A stretch of 64,000 nucleotides of DNA from 9FT-COMBO-48-23 sp963754385 (lineage in GTDB: Bacteria; Chloroflexota; Dehalococcoidia; GIF9; UBA5629): positions 124,001-188,000 of the forward strand of contig CAVWGE010000002.1 in assembly GCA_963754385.1 (NCBI GenBank), given 5' to 3'. How positions within the stretch are numbered: position 1 is the stretch's first letter; each line of letters begins with the position of its first letter. This document shows, in pieces, positions 1 through 9,138 of this stretch. The translations under genes and the position numbers were made by a program. The notes below the pieces were generated by a model. It worked only from the letters and a program-made list of their open reading frames with translations, ran no database searches and had not been told where the DNA came from.

Positions 1-1
1 G

Positions 2-913
2 GTAAATCAGAGCTTAGAAGAAGCCAAGAAAGCTCGGATGGTGGAACATCCGCTACGGAATGTTTTCCACCAAGCGCTCAGAGTAGGCAGGCATGTTAGG
101 GAGAAGACAGGAATCAGCAAAAATGCCCTTTCCGTGAGCTCTGTGGCAGTTGTGCTAGCTGCCAAAGCCATCGGAGATTTGAGCAGATGCAGGGCACTTG
201 TCATCGGCACCGGCGAAGCCGGAAGACTGGTAGCCAAGGCGCTAAAAGAAAGAGGTATTGCACAGATTACAACTACCAGCCGTTCCTATGACAAGGCTTC
301 AACTCTGGCTACAGCACTGGGCGGAAGCTCAATCGATATCGGTAGTCTTGGGCGTGAACTAGCCACTTGCGATATAGCCATCAGTTGCACCGGAGCACCC
401 CACCTCATACTTGACCTTAAATCAGTGGAGAATGCCATGCAAGCTCGTTCAAATCACCCCCTAGTGATTATTGACATCGCTGTCCCTCGGGACGTAGAAC
501 CTCAAGTAGGTCAGATTAACGATGTATTTCTCTACGACATCGACGACTTCACCCATCTCTCAGAGCTCAACCGAAAACAGAGGGAAACCGAAATTAAAAA
601 AGCTATGGAGATTATAGAGGCTGAGGTGAAGAGATTCACCACCTGGTGGCAGGCTATGGAAGTTAAGCCGGTAGTAAGCAGTCTGGTTAGAAAGGCAGAA
701 GACATACGCCAAACACAGCTTGATATGACCCTAAAAAAACTACGTAACCTATCTACGGAAGAGCAACAGAGCTTAGACGCTATGACCAAAGCCATAGTAC
801 GAAAGATACTCCATGAGCCTATTCAGCACCTCAAGACTAATGCCCAAAAGAGAGATGACTACATTAGGCTGGTCAACGAGCTTTTCCGGCTCGACAAGGA
901 CAAGCCTGAATGA
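2..913 (+). CDS. hemA: glutamyl-tRNA reductase, 5'-truncated by the window edge
   Basis: Reduces glutamyl-tRNA(Glu) to glutamate-1-semialdehyde, the first committed step of C5-pathway tetrapyrrole synthesis. The frame is open to the left edge, so about 303 residues of a protein usually 420-450 long are visible. The N-terminal catalytic domain with its nucleophilic Cys lies outside. Visible are the NADPH-binding glycine motif GTGEAG (about residue 69 of the visible part), the VPRDVEP strand-loop of the Rossmann domain, and the helical C-terminal dimerisation domain (MTKAIVRKILHEP). Its stop overlaps the hemC start in an ATGA, so the two are translationally coupled. Identity is secure; only completeness is lacking. 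Confidence 0.95.
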   Translation, partial: VNQSLEEAKKARMVEHPLRNVFHQALRVGRHVREKTGISKNALSVSSVAVVLAAKAIGDLSRCRALVIGTGEAGRLVAKALKERGIAQITTTSRSYDKASTLATALGGSSIDIGSLGRELATCDIAISCTGAPHLILDLKSVENAMQARSNHPLVIIDIAVPRDVEPQVGQINDVFLYDIDDFTHLSELNRKQRETEIKKAMEIIEAEVKRFTTWWQAMEVKPVVSSLVRKAEDIRQTQLDMTLKKLRNLSTEEQQSLDAMTKAIVRKILHEPIQHLKTNAQKRDDYIRLVNELFRLDKDKPE

Positions 914-1830
914 GGAACATCACTATCGGCACCCGCGGCAGTAAACTGGCTGTCATTCAGGCCCAACAGGTACTGACCAAGCTCAGAGAAGCTGCCCCCG
1001 GACTGAAAGCTAGCCTTGTCAAAATAACAACCAGAGGCGACCGAGATAGCGGCACTGCCCTCGATAAATTCGCCGGGCAGGGAGTGTTCGTTAAGGAGCT
1101 GGAAAAGGCTTTGTTTGATGGTGCTATCGACTTTGCCGTTCACAGCCTCAAGGATATGCCCACCGAAATCCCCTACGGTCTTTCCCTGGCAGCAACAATT
1201 GCCAGGCTTGACCCTGGAGACGTCCTTATCTCCAGAGGCGATAAGCTTGCCGGACTTGCCCCGGGCTCAAAGATAGGCACGGGAAGCCTCAGGCGCTCGG
1301 TCCAACTGTCTGCCCTTCGCCCTGACCTTGAAATATGCGGGATAAGAGGAAATATTGATACCCGTTTGCGAAAGGTCTCTGAGGGAGAAGTGGATGGCAT
1401 CATCGTGGCCGCTGCTGCCTTAATACGTCTCGGCTGGGAAGACAAGATAGCGGAATACTTGCCCACAGAATATTTCACACCGTCTGTAGGGCAGGGAACG
1501 CTGGGCATAGAGATACGCTCCGAAGACAAGGAGACGGCATCGCTTGCCTCGGCAATAAATCACGAGCCGACATGGCAGAGTGTTACTGCCGAGCGAACAT
1601 TTTTACGAGCCCTCGGTGGCGGCTGCCGCGCCCCAATAGCTGCTCTCGGCATTGTGTCAGACGGCGTCTTAAAGTTAAGTGGTATGGTAGCCAATGTTGA
1701 TGGTACCCGCATTCTGCGTGCCACAGAGGAAGGCGATGCGCAAGCCCCGGAACAAGTTGGAAAGCAATTAGCCCAGAAAATGGTAGATATTGGAGCACTC
1801 AACTACATTTCTGAGTTAAAATCTCGATAG
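910..1830 (+). CDS. hemC: hydroxymethylbilane synthase (porphobilinogen deaminase)
   Basis: Polymerises four porphobilinogen units to hydroxymethylbilane in the cytoplasm. The product is 306 aa, the family's usual length. Seen: the N-terminal IGTRGSKLA motif, the VHSLKDMPTE segment, the substrate-binding GTGSLRR arginines and GNIDTRLRK, and the cofactor-attachment loop GGGCRAP with the dipyrromethane Cys near residue 239. It overlaps hemA by four bases (ATGA). The next tetrapyrrole genes (hemD, hemB) do not follow; a 240-bp gap and an opposite-strand gene come next. Confidence 0.96.
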   Translation: MRNITIGTRGSKLAVIQAQQVLTKLREAAPGLKASLVKITTRGDRDSGTALDKFAGQGVFVKELEKALFDGAIDFAVHSLKDMPTEIPYGLSLAATIARLDPGDVLISRGDKLAGLAPGSKIGTGSLRRSVQLSALRPDLEICGIRGNIDTRLRKVSEGEVDGIIVAAAALIRLGWEDKIAEYLPTEYFTPSVGQGTLGIEIRSEDKETASLASAINHEPTWQSVTAERTFLRALGGGCRAPIAALGIVSDGVLKLSGMVANVDGTRILRATEEGDAQAPEQVGKQLAQKMVDIGALNYISELKSR

Positions 1831-2072
1831 CGAACCAACTTAATCTGCTTCGCAAGAATCTAAAATTTCAACGGACACAGCATCACATATATTTGAACTT
1901 GGAAAATTTGAATTCTAATGTCCTCCGGGATTTGTGGCTTAGTATATCGGATTCCCCATCATAGGGAGGTGAGGCTAAAGCCTTACAGCTACATGTTATC
2001 TTTTGCGGCATCAAGATGATTAAGTCGCCAGACCGAGATAAACCTGCATAAACGAATTGCCCGCTTATCAGG

Positions 2073-2294
2073 TCACGCCTTCCGTATTTTATCCTTGGCA
2101 ATCTTGAGTACTACCTTATCCCCGATCTTGTCAATATCTCCCGGCAGAATTGACAATTTTTTCGTTAAACCTGCCTTCACTAAAATGCTGCGTATAGACG
2201 CCTTATTGATATCTATCTCCATGTCTGCAATTCTACCTACCACTTTGGCATCCACATCGATAACTTCTTTCCCAAATAACTCCTTTGCCTTCAT
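2073..2294 (-). CDS. PRC-barrel domain protein
   Basis: A 73-aa protein that is nearly all one PRC-barrel-like domain: the opening KELFGKEVIDVDAKVVGRIADMEID is the typical first strand pair, in which a residue conserved in photosynthetic reaction-centre H subunits and RimM recurs. Free-standing PRC-barrel proteins are common in Chloroflexota and archaea, and their role is unknown; RNA processing or protein-protein contact has been proposed for the fold. A good Shine-Dalgarno (AAGGAGG) lies upstream of the ATG. It is monocistronic, between hemC and the ROK kinase. Confidence 0.75.
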   Translation of the reverse strand: MKAKELFGKEVIDVDAKVVGRIADMEIDINKASIRSILVKAGLTKKLSILPGDIDKIGDKVVLKIAKDKIRKA

Positions 2295-2453
2295 CTGCTA
2301 CATACCTCCTTACTGATTTAATATTTCAAGTCCAACCATATCTAATCTATAAAGACGTCCACTTGTGGCCAATATGACTCGTTTCTTAGTTTCATCAGCA
2401 CGCTGGCATTTAGTCCGGGGGTTGACAGAAATGCAAAAGTGGTACCCGATAAA

Positions 2454-3449
2454 TCATGCCTTCGTACTCCCCTCCGATTTCTGGTCAAAAACATAAGCTG
2501 CAGCACCGACTATCCCGGCATTGCTGCCAAGACGAGCTCGAACAATATGCACCGTCCGAGCTGGCAACCGAAAAGCCCTCTCTTTAAGTACCTTCCGGGC
2601 TGGTTTCAGCAGCATGTTTCCCATTTTAGATAAGCCACCGCCAATAACAATGAGTTCGGGATTAAAGATATTGACCAAATTCGCCAAGCCAATACCAAGA
2701 TATTTGGCAGCTTCAGCTACTATATCAGTGGCTAGCTGGTCACCTCGTCTGGCTGCCATTGCCACCGTCTCCGCCGTAACTCTCTCAAGTCTACCATCAA
2801 CAAGCTCAATGATAGAACTTCTTTCACCCCGATTTATGCGCATCATCGCTTCTTTAGCCACAGCCCAACCCGAAGCCATAGCCTCGAGACAACCGAAATT
2901 GCCGCAATGGCATTGAGGTCCATTAGCCTCTATCGTCATATGCCCCAGTTCACCAGCACACCCATCAGCCCCGGAGTAAAGCTCACCGTCTATGATTATA
3001 CCACCACCGATACCCGTGCTCACCGTAAGATAGATTATATTATCAAATCCTATCCCAGCTCCAAAGCGATGCTCACCCAGAGCAGCAGCATTGGCATCGT
3101 TTATCAGATAAGTAACAACGCCCAATCTGTCAGCAAAGATATCGCGAAGCGGAACATTATGCCAATGCGGCAAATTGGGTGAAGTGGTTACGATTCCTCT
3201 ATCAATGTCTAAAATTCCAGCGGCAGCAATGCCAATGCCGGCTATGTCAGATGTTTTCAACTTTGCCTGAGCCATTGTCTCAGCCACAGCAGATGACAGC
3301 CTATCAATTACTGGCCGAGGACCTTCGTCGGCCAACGTCAAGGAATATTTGCGACATATGATCTCGCCGGTGGATAGAATGACTGCCGTAATAATCTTAG
3401 TCCCCCCCAGGTCTACAGCCAGTACCGACCGCCGCCTACTTGTTAGCAT
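2454..3449 (-). CDS. ROK-family sugar kinase (glucokinase-like)
   Basis: A 331-aa ROK-family ATP-dependent sugar kinase, probably glucokinase. Seen: the phosphate-1 loop DLGGTK at residues 13-18, the substrate-binding NDANAAALGEH segment, GTGIGGGI, and the ROK zinc signature with a His followed by CHCGNFGCLE. There is no N-terminal helix-turn-helix, so it is a kinase rather than a ROK repressor. Glucose against another hexose or N-acetyl sugar cannot be decided from the motifs. It is followed 46 bp later by holA on the same strand, with no functional link apparent. Confidence 0.88.
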   Translation of the reverse strand: MLTSRRRSVLAVDLGGTKIITAVILSTGEIICRKYSLTLADEGPRPVIDRLSSAVAETMAQAKLKTSDIAGIGIAAAGILDIDRGIVTTSPNLPHWHNVPLRDIFADRLGVVTYLINDANAAALGEHRFGAGIGFDNIIYLTVSTGIGGGIIIDGELYSGADGCAGELGHMTIEANGPQCHCGNFGCLEAMASGWAVAKEAMMRINRGERSSIIELVDGRLERVTAETVAMAARRGDQLATDIVAEAAKYLGIGLANLVNIFNPELIVIGGGLSKMGNMLLKPARKVLKERAFRLPARTVHIVRARLGSNAGIVGAAAYVFDQKSEGSTKA

Positions 3450-3495
3450 ATTTTCTTAACTCCAGAGCCTTTTGATTAGGAACTTCAAAGTGTCC

Positions 3496-4497
3496 TCAAC
3501 CTTGCCCTAGTTCAACAACCAGAAGGTCAAGAGCGAGGTCACTGTCATATTTCCCCGTCTTGATAGCAATATCAGCTTCTAAGAGTTTATGATAGGCCTT
3601 TTTTATCCGCTCTAAAGTGTATGACTTGGCTTGCTTAACCGCCTTCTCCAAGCCATAGCCTGAAGTCGGTCCCAGCCTATTTCGATTCTCGGGTCGAGAT
3701 AATTTTGGTCCCAGGTCTTTAGCAATAACTATTAAACGGAGCTGCCTCGTAATCATGGCCAGAACATAAGAAGGAGATGCCCCTTCTTGAAGTAATCGGT
3801 GGAGCAATTGTTGAGCCACATTTCTTCGTCCTTCAAGAATTGCATCCACCAGGGAAAAGATATTAGCCTCTCTGGCATAACTTGTTACCTGCTTGACACT
3901 GTCCTCGATGATAACCTGCCCTGAGCAATAGGCAAGCAGCTTATCAATTTCGCTGCTCATAGTCCATAAATCGGCACCGACAAGCCCAACCAGCAACTTT
4001 ACTGCTCCGGGTGAGATGGTGCCGCCACCTTGTTTTACTCGGTCTTGTATCCAGTCGCTCAGATTTCTATCACTCACTGGCGCAAAAACCATGACTTTTG
4101 CCTGCGATGCCACAGACTTCAGCAAGCGATTATTAGCCTTTATCTCGCCATCGATTAAGACCAGTATAGTGGTCGGTGGCATCTGTCTGACATATTCGGC
4201 CAGACCCATCCACTCTTCCAGCCCTGAATTGAGTTTTGCGCGAGAGCGAGTCGTTCGTCGCTCCGAACCAGATTTTAGTTCGAAGCGTCCCAGCAAGCCC
4301 TTAGCAATGACAAGCCTGTACGGGCACAAAAACGGGACAGCACTGCAGGCATCTTTGAGTTGGCTTAGGCTTAGCTGCCGGTCATCAAAAATACTGGTAT
4401 TAACCGCCAGCATCTCCTGGTTGTCCAACTCCTTCTTTATCTCCTCCAGTTTCTGCTGGAGAGAGAAATCGTCTTTCCCGTAGAGTATATAGAACAA
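3496..4497 (-). CDS. holA: DNA polymerase III subunit delta
   Basis: The delta subunit opens the beta sliding clamp as part of the clamp loader. The 333-aa product has the HolA arrangement: N-terminal YILYGKDDFSLQQKLEEI, a degenerate P-loop-like domain, the mid-protein LIDGEIK and F-P-x-x-D-R-N-L-x-x-W-I segments, and the C-terminal helical collar (LVDAILEGRRNVAQQLLHRLLQEG). Sequence identity in this family is low but the order of motifs and length fit well. Confidence 0.9.
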   Translation of the reverse strand: MFYILYGKDDFSLQQKLEEIKKELDNQEMLAVNTSIFDDRQLSLSQLKDACSAVPFLCPYRLVIAKGLLGRFELKSGSERRTTRSRAKLNSGLEEWMGLAEYVRQMPPTTILVLIDGEIKANNRLLKSVASQAKVMVFAPVSDRNLSDWIQDRVKQGGGTISPGAVKLLVGLVGADLWTMSSEIDKLLAYCSGQVIIEDSVKQVTSYAREANIFSLVDAILEGRRNVAQQLLHRLLQEGASPSYVLAMITRQLRLIVIAKDLGPKLSRPENRNRLGPTSGYGLEKAVKQAKSYTLERIKKAYHKLLEADIAIKTGKYDSDLALDLLVVELGQG

Positions 4498-4826
4498 GGC
4501 TTACACCCCCATCCATTGTATCACAGGATATCTGAACATCATTCTGAGAAACAGCGAACGGCCTCTAGATTATTCTTAGTTAAGCTCAGAATAACAGAGA
4601 AGGTTGTAACTGATTCAATTGTAGCATAGATAACAATCTCTCTTCCCACACAATAAATCCTAGATTAATCAAGAAATATTCGGATAAAAACTCCACTTGA
4701 TTTTGCCTCAAGTACTGGCTATACTCAACTAGTTGGCCGAAACTTGGAAGATTTTGTAATCCAGTTTTCAGCTCAGACACATGCAGCAATAGCCATTTCA
4801 ATTATCAAGTATGCAAGGAGGTAGAG
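4498..4826. other. intergenic stretch with a repeat-like palindromic segment
   Basis: About 330 bases between holA and the mini-ferritin gene. Around 4538-4605 there is a CATTCTGAGAA ... CTCAGAATAACAG arrangement, similar in style to the other small hairpin repeats in the window. A 71-codon open frame on the minus strand (4586-4801) has no recognisable protein features and I do not call it. The last bases before 4827 hold the GGAGG ribosome site of the next gene. Confidence 0.35.
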
Positions 4827-5087
4827 ATGAGTTATTCTTTTGATGAGGAAACCGGCATTGAGGATGGGAGAGAACTCGACTTGGAAATGATTCGCGAGGA
4901 TTTAGTAGCCGAGCTGCAAGCTATCAACCAGTACCAGGAACATATCGAGGCATTGGATGACGAGGAGGCTATACGGGTTCTGGAACACATACGTGATGAC
5001 GAAAAGGAACATGTAGCTGAACTATTTAAACTGATTCAGACACTCGACCCGGTTCAGGCAGAAAAATTCACCAAAGGGATACTCTGA
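4827..5087 (+). CDS. small ferritin-like (rubrerythrin/EncFtn-type) protein
   Basis: An 86-aa acidic helical protein with a two-helix half-ferritin pattern: DLVAELQAINQYQEHIEALDDEE, then HIRDDEKEHVAELFKLI. The Glu, the Glu-x-x-His of helix 1, and the E-K-E-H pair of helix 2 match the iron ligands of encapsulated ferritin-like and other mini-ferritin proteins, which must dimerise to complete a di-iron centre. The body is short and I see no obvious C-terminal encapsulin-targeting tail and no encapsulin shell gene in the window. It lies 36 bp upstream of purD with a GGAGG ribosome site. Iron oxidation or storage is inferred from the family. Confidence 0.7.
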   Translation: MSYSFDEETGIEDGRELDLEMIREDLVAELQAINQYQEHIEALDDEEAIRVLEHIRDDEKEHVAELFKLIQTLDPVQAEKFTKGIL

Positions 5088-5123
5088 CCACAACGGTGTA
5101 TAGATAATAGGGAGAAGATCGGT

Positions 5124-6389
5124 TTGAAAGTAATGGTTATCGGCGGTGGGGCTAGAGAACATGCCCTGGCTTGGAAAATCTCTCAAAGCTCCAAAGTCAA
5201 GAAACTCTATGTCGCCCCGGGCAATGCCGGTACAGCATCCATTGCCAACAATCTGAATATCCGCCCCAATGACATAGAGGCTTTAGCTAAAGCTGCCCAA
5301 GACATCGGCATTGACCTTACTGTTGTTGGTCCAGAAGCGCCTTTAGCCTCAGGTATTGTGGATTATTTCGGGCGCTTAGGACTGTCCATTTTCGGGCCGG
5401 CAAAAGCCGCCACACAGATAGAATCAAGTAAGGCCTTCGCCAAAAAACTGATGCGGAAATATGGCATCCCCTGCCCCAATAGTATCACCTTCTCCAGCTA
5501 CTCTGAAGCCAAGAAATACCTGGAGTCCCAGCCAGTACCAGTTGTTGTTAAAGCTGATGGGCTGGCAGCCGGCAAGGGAGTAACCGTAGCTTCTTCCAAA
5601 GAAGAGGCTTTAAAAGCTCTGTCAGACATTATGGAGGCTAAGATTTTCGGCTCAGCCGGTGACAGCGTGGTAATTGAGGAATGTCTCGCCGGCAAAGAAG
5701 TAAGTCTTTTAGCTTTCACCGACGGCAAAACTGTTATTCCTATGGTTCCAGCCTGTGATTACAAGAGGGTGTTTGACAATGATCAGGGCCCTAATACCGG
5801 AGGCATGGGCAGTTACAGCCCGCCCGGATTCTTTGACGCCAAACTAACCCAGCAAGTAACGAAAACCATTCTGCAACCAGCGGTAGAGGCAATGGCACAA
5901 GAAGGTATGCCTTACAAAGGGGTGCTTTATGCCGGCTTGATGATAGCTGCTGACGGGCCAAAAGTGTTAGAATTTAACGCCAGGTTTGGCGACCCGGAGA
6001 CCCAGGCGACTTTACCCCGCCTGCAGACTGATTTAGTGGACATTCTTCTGTCTATAGTAGATAATAGGCTCAACGAAGTGGCTGTAGAGTGGAACAACAA
6101 CGCCTGTGTTGGCGTGGTAATGGCATCGGCCGGATACCCTGGAAATTACAAAACAGGCTTTCCCATTACTGGCTTGGACAAGCTGGACAAGGGAATACTG
6201 GTCTTTCATGCCGGGACCAAGCTCGGCAAAAATTCACAAGTATATACCGATGGAGGACGGGTGCTCACAGTAACAGCCACCGGCAAAAACATGGCTGAAG
6301 CCAGAGCCAAGGTCTACCAGAATCTGCCGCGTATTCAATTCGATGGCTGCCACTACCGCAAAGACATTGCAGCCAGGGAGGTAAACTAA
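5124..6389 (+). CDS. purD: phosphoribosylamine-glycine ligase
   Basis: GAR synthetase: joins phosphoribosylamine and glycine with ATP, step 2 of de novo purine synthesis. 421 aa, full length. Seen: N-terminal MVIGGGAREHALAWK, the ATP-grasp lysine region VVKADGLAAGKGV, the GPNTGGMGSYSP loop, and the metal-binding EFNARFGDPE near the C-terminus. It starts with TTG, preceded by GGGAGAAG. It is the first of five pur genes on this strand, ending flush against purE with no gap. Confidence 0.96.
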   Translation: MKVMVIGGGAREHALAWKISQSSKVKKLYVAPGNAGTASIANNLNIRPNDIEALAKAAQDIGIDLTVVGPEAPLASGIVDYFGRLGLSIFGPAKAATQIESSKAFAKKLMRKYGIPCPNSITFSSYSEAKKYLESQPVPVVVKADGLAAGKGVTVASSKEEALKALSDIMEAKIFGSAGDSVVIEECLAGKEVSLLAFTDGKTVIPMVPACDYKRVFDNDQGPNTGGMGSYSPPGFFDAKLTQQVTKTILQPAVEAMAQEGMPYKGVLYAGLMIAADGPKVLEFNARFGDPETQATLPRLQTDLVDILLSIVDNRLNEVAVEWNNNACVGVVMASAGYPGNYKTGFPITGLDKLDKGILVFHAGTKLGKNSQVYTDGGRVLTVTATGKNMAEARAKVYQNLPRIQFDGCHYRKDIAAREVN

Positions 6390-6848
6390 ATGCCCTTAGT
6401 CGGCATAGTCATAGGCAGCAAAAACGATGAGCCATTAATACAACCAACATTGGATATACTGCAGCAATTAAACATCAAATATGAATTGTCGGTATTATCA
6501 GCACACAGAAACCCGGATAAGGTTCGTGAATATGCTTCTAAGGCTAAAGAAGATGGGATAGAAGTCATTATAGCTGCTGCTGGCGCTGCGGCTCATCTCC
6601 CCGGAGTTCTAGCTAGCTGGACGACACTGCCTGTCATCGGAGTACCTTTACCTACCAGCGAACTCAAAGGTGTTGACTCGCTCTACTCCATAGTCCAGAT
6701 GCCAGCCGGAGTACCTGTGGCATGTGTCGGCATAGGCACGCCAGGTGCTAAAAATGCTGCCCTGCTGGCCGCCCAAATTCTTGGCGTGAAATACAAAGAA
6801 ATAAAAGACGCCTATGAGAAATACAAACGGAAACTGGCTGAAGTGTAG
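6390..6848 (+). CDS. purE: N5-carboxyaminoimidazole ribonucleotide mutase / AIR carboxylase (PurE)
   Basis: A 152-aa class I PurE, converting N5-CAIR to CAIR (or, less likely, carboxylating AIR directly). Seen: VGIVIGSKND at the N-terminus, the SAHRNPDK motif with the catalytic His, AAGAAAHLPG, and the LPVIGVP strand. The usual GSxSD appears as GSKND. No purK (N5-CAIR synthetase) is in this cluster, so whether it is a mutase or a direct carboxylase depends on genes outside the window. The start follows the purD stop directly. Confidence 0.94.
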   Translation: MPLVGIVIGSKNDEPLIQPTLDILQQLNIKYELSVLSAHRNPDKVREYASKAKEDGIEVIIAAAGAAAHLPGVLASWTTLPVIGVPLPTSELKGVDSLYSIVQMPAGVPVACVGIGTPGAKNAALLAAQILGVKYKEIKDAYEKYKRKLAEV

Positions 6849-6862
6849 CCCCGGAGAAGAAT

Positions 6863-8209
6863 ATGATTGAGCGCTATTCCCTGCCACAAATGAAAAAAAT
6901 ATGGTCTGAAGAAAGCAAGTTCGGTAAATGGCTTCAGGTGGAGATAGCTGTCTGCGAAGCCTGGGCAGAAATTGGTGCTATCCCCAAAGAAGCTATCCCA
7001 AAGATAAAGAAGGCGCGTTTTAGCCTGGAGCGCATTGCTGAAATCCTCAAAGTAACCCACCATGATATGACCGCTTTCATCCAAGCAGTAAGCGAAAGCC
7101 TTGGTGAGGAATCTCGCTTTGTTCATCTCGGCCTCACTTCCTCCGATGTCATGGATACTGCTCTTAGCCTCCAATTAAAAGAAGCTTCGAAACTCCTGAC
7201 TCAAGACGTTGCTAAGCTTACCGCAGTTCTGGAAGACAAAGCTATCGCGCACAAGCACACCATAATGATAGGGCGGACTCACGGCGTCCATGCCGAGCCT
7301 ATTACCTTTGGCCTCAAACTGGCTCTATGGGTGCAGGAGATGAAACGCAATGCTGCACGCTTAGCCGAAGCTGAAAAAGCTATCAGCGTGGGAAAAATCT
7401 CTGGAGCTGTAGGCACTTACGCTACTGTGCCACCTGAGGTTGAAAACAAGGCTTGTGCCAAGCTAGACCTGGCTCCAGCACCGGCATCAAGCCAGATTAT
7501 CCAGCGCGACCGCCACGCCCAGTTTGTCACCACGCTAGCTATTATCGCCAGTTCACTGGAGAAGTTTGCCACTGAAATCAGAAGCCTCCAGCGAACTGAG
7601 ATTCTGGAAGCCGAAGAGCCATTTACAGCCGGACAAACCGGCTCCTCGGCTATGCCCCACAAGCGCAATCCAGAGCTCTGTGAGCGCGTTTGCGGTCTGG
7701 CCAGGCTGATAAGAGGTTATGCTTTGACTTCTATGGAAAACATCGCTTTATGGCATGAGAGGGACATCAGCCATTCTTCCAACGAACGCATCACCCTCCC
7801 CGACTCCTGCCTGGTCTTGGACTACATCCTGAGCATTTTCATTTCAGTAATGAAAGGACTTCAGGTTTACCCAGAAAACATGCGCCGAAACCTCGAGCTT
7901 ACTCAAGGCCTGGTTTTCTCCCAGCGCGTGCTCATAGCGCTAATAGATAAAGGATTGAGCCGGCAAAAAGCTTACGAAGTAGTCCAGCGTAATGCTATGA
8001 AAGCGTGGAAACAAAGAACCAGCTTCTTTGACCTGCTCAAAACTGACCCCAAGGTAATGGCTCATTTGTCTGAAAGAGAACTAGAGTCTCTATTCGACTA
8101 CAACTACTTCATCAAACATGTAGACAAAGTATTCAAGCGGCTAGGTTTAACCAAGAAAAAGAAAGCTAAAGCAGTTAGATCAGCGGAACTAGCGCCTCAA
8201 GCACTTTGA
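6863..8209 (+). CDS. purB: adenylosuccinate lyase
   Basis: Cleaves SAICAR to AICAR and adenylosuccinate to AMP. 448 aa. Seen: MIERYSLPQMKKIWS opening, HHDMTAF, the TSSDVMDTA substrate loop, GRTHGVHAEP with the general-acid His, and the fumarase/aspartase superfamily signature GSSAMPHKRNP near residues 259-269, which carries the catalytic Ser loop. The C-terminal lysine-rich tail is slightly longer than usual. Lies 14 bp after purE, and its TGA overlaps a possible TTG start of purC. Confidence 0.96.
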   Translation: MIERYSLPQMKKIWSEESKFGKWLQVEIAVCEAWAEIGAIPKEAIPKIKKARFSLERIAEILKVTHHDMTAFIQAVSESLGEESRFVHLGLTSSDVMDTALSLQLKEASKLLTQDVAKLTAVLEDKAIAHKHTIMIGRTHGVHAEPITFGLKLALWVQEMKRNAARLAEAEKAISVGKISGAVGTYATVPPEVENKACAKLDLAPAPASSQIIQRDRHAQFVTTLAIIASSLEKFATEIRSLQRTEILEAEEPFTAGQTGSSAMPHKRNPELCERVCGLARLIRGYALTSMENIALWHERDISHSSNERITLPDSCLVLDYILSIFISVMKGLQVYPENMRRNLELTQGLVFSQRVLIALIDKGLSRQKAYEVVQRNAMKAWKQRTSFFDLLKTDPKVMAHLSERELESLFDYNYFIKHVDKVFKRLGLTKKKKAKAVRSAELAPQAL

Positions 8210-9138
8210 ACTCTGTTAACATTATGTCAATAATTTTATCTGAAGCAAATTTGCCTCTTCCTCTATTCTGCCGAGGAAAAGTACGGGACACTTACGACCT
8301 GGGTGATAAGTTATTAATCATCTCTACCGACCGTCTCTCCGCATTCGATGTTGTCCTGCCATCCCCTATTCCAGATAAAGGCCTAGTTCTCAACCAGCTC
8401 TCATGCTTCTGGTTCGAAAAGACAAGCCACGTTATGCCTAACCACCTGGTAACGCCAGTTGACACAACTGACTCGCTCAAGCGCTACTTCCCGGATGAAA
8501 TCCCTAATCCAGCCTATCTCATCGGCCGGTCGATGATTACTCTCAAAGCTGAACGTGTCCCTGTTGAGTGCGTAGTTAGGGGCTATCTTTCAGGTTCAGC
8601 CTGGGCAGAATACAAAGAAGCCGGCACCATTTCAGGTGTGGCCGCGCCTAAAGGACTGCAGGAAAGCCAAGACCTGCCTGAACCCTTATTTACACCAACC
8701 ACCAAAGCCGAGACCGGACATGATGAGCCTCTCAGTAAAAAAGAGCTGGACGACTTGGTGGGGAAAACCACGGCTCGAGACCTGGAACAAAAAAGCCTGG
8801 CTGTTTACCGATACGCCAGAGACTATGCTCGGGGGCGAGGCATTATCATCGCCGATACCAAGTTTGAGTTCGGTTTTGTTGATGACAAGCTTATCCTGAT
8901 CGACGAAGTGCTGACGCCGGACTCGAGCCGCTTCTGGGATGCTGCTCAATATACTGTCGGACGTTCTCAACCCAGCTTAGACAAGCAACCAGTTCGCGAT
9001 TGGCTGATGGCTTCGGGCTGGAACAAAGAGCCGCCAGCACCGGTACTGCCACCTGAAATAATAAAGGCTACAACTAGCCGGTATGTCGAAGCATATCAAC
9101 GCCTGACTGGGAGGACACTGCAAAATGTATCTAGCTAA
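8206..9138 (+). CDS. purC: phosphoribosylaminoimidazole-succinocarboxamide synthase
   Basis: SAICAR synthase, step 8 of purine synthesis: CAIR plus aspartate plus ATP. About 304-310 aa, the long-form length. Seen: RGKVRDTYDLGD nucleotide-binding opening, STDRLSAFDVVLP, ECVVRGYLSGSAW, DTKFEFG, and LIDEVLTPDSSRFW, all typical. The TTG at 8206 overlaps the purB stop (TTGA); the ATG at 8224 is an alternative start that fits the family N-terminus better. No Shine-Dalgarno is seen for either, which argues for translational coupling. Confidence 0.95.
   Translation: MNSVNIMSIILSEANLPLPLFCRGKVRDTYDLGDKLLIISTDRLSAFDVVLPSPIPDKGLVLNQLSCFWFEKTSHVMPNHLVTPVDTTDSLKRYFPDEIPNPAYLIGRSMITLKAERVPVECVVRGYLSGSAWAEYKEAGTISGVAAPKGLQESQDLPEPLFTPTTKAETGHDEPLSKKELDDLVGKTTARDLEQKSLAVYRYARDYARGRGIIIADTKFEFGFVDDKLILIDEVLTPDSSRFWDAAQYTVGRSQPSLDKQPVRDWLMASGWNKEPPAPVLPPEIIKATTSRYVEAYQRLTGRTLQNVSS

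Noticed and set aside
4586..4801. 71-codon minus-strand frame between holA and the ferritin-like gene
   Set aside because: Low-complexity AT-rich reading with no domain features and no ribosome site.
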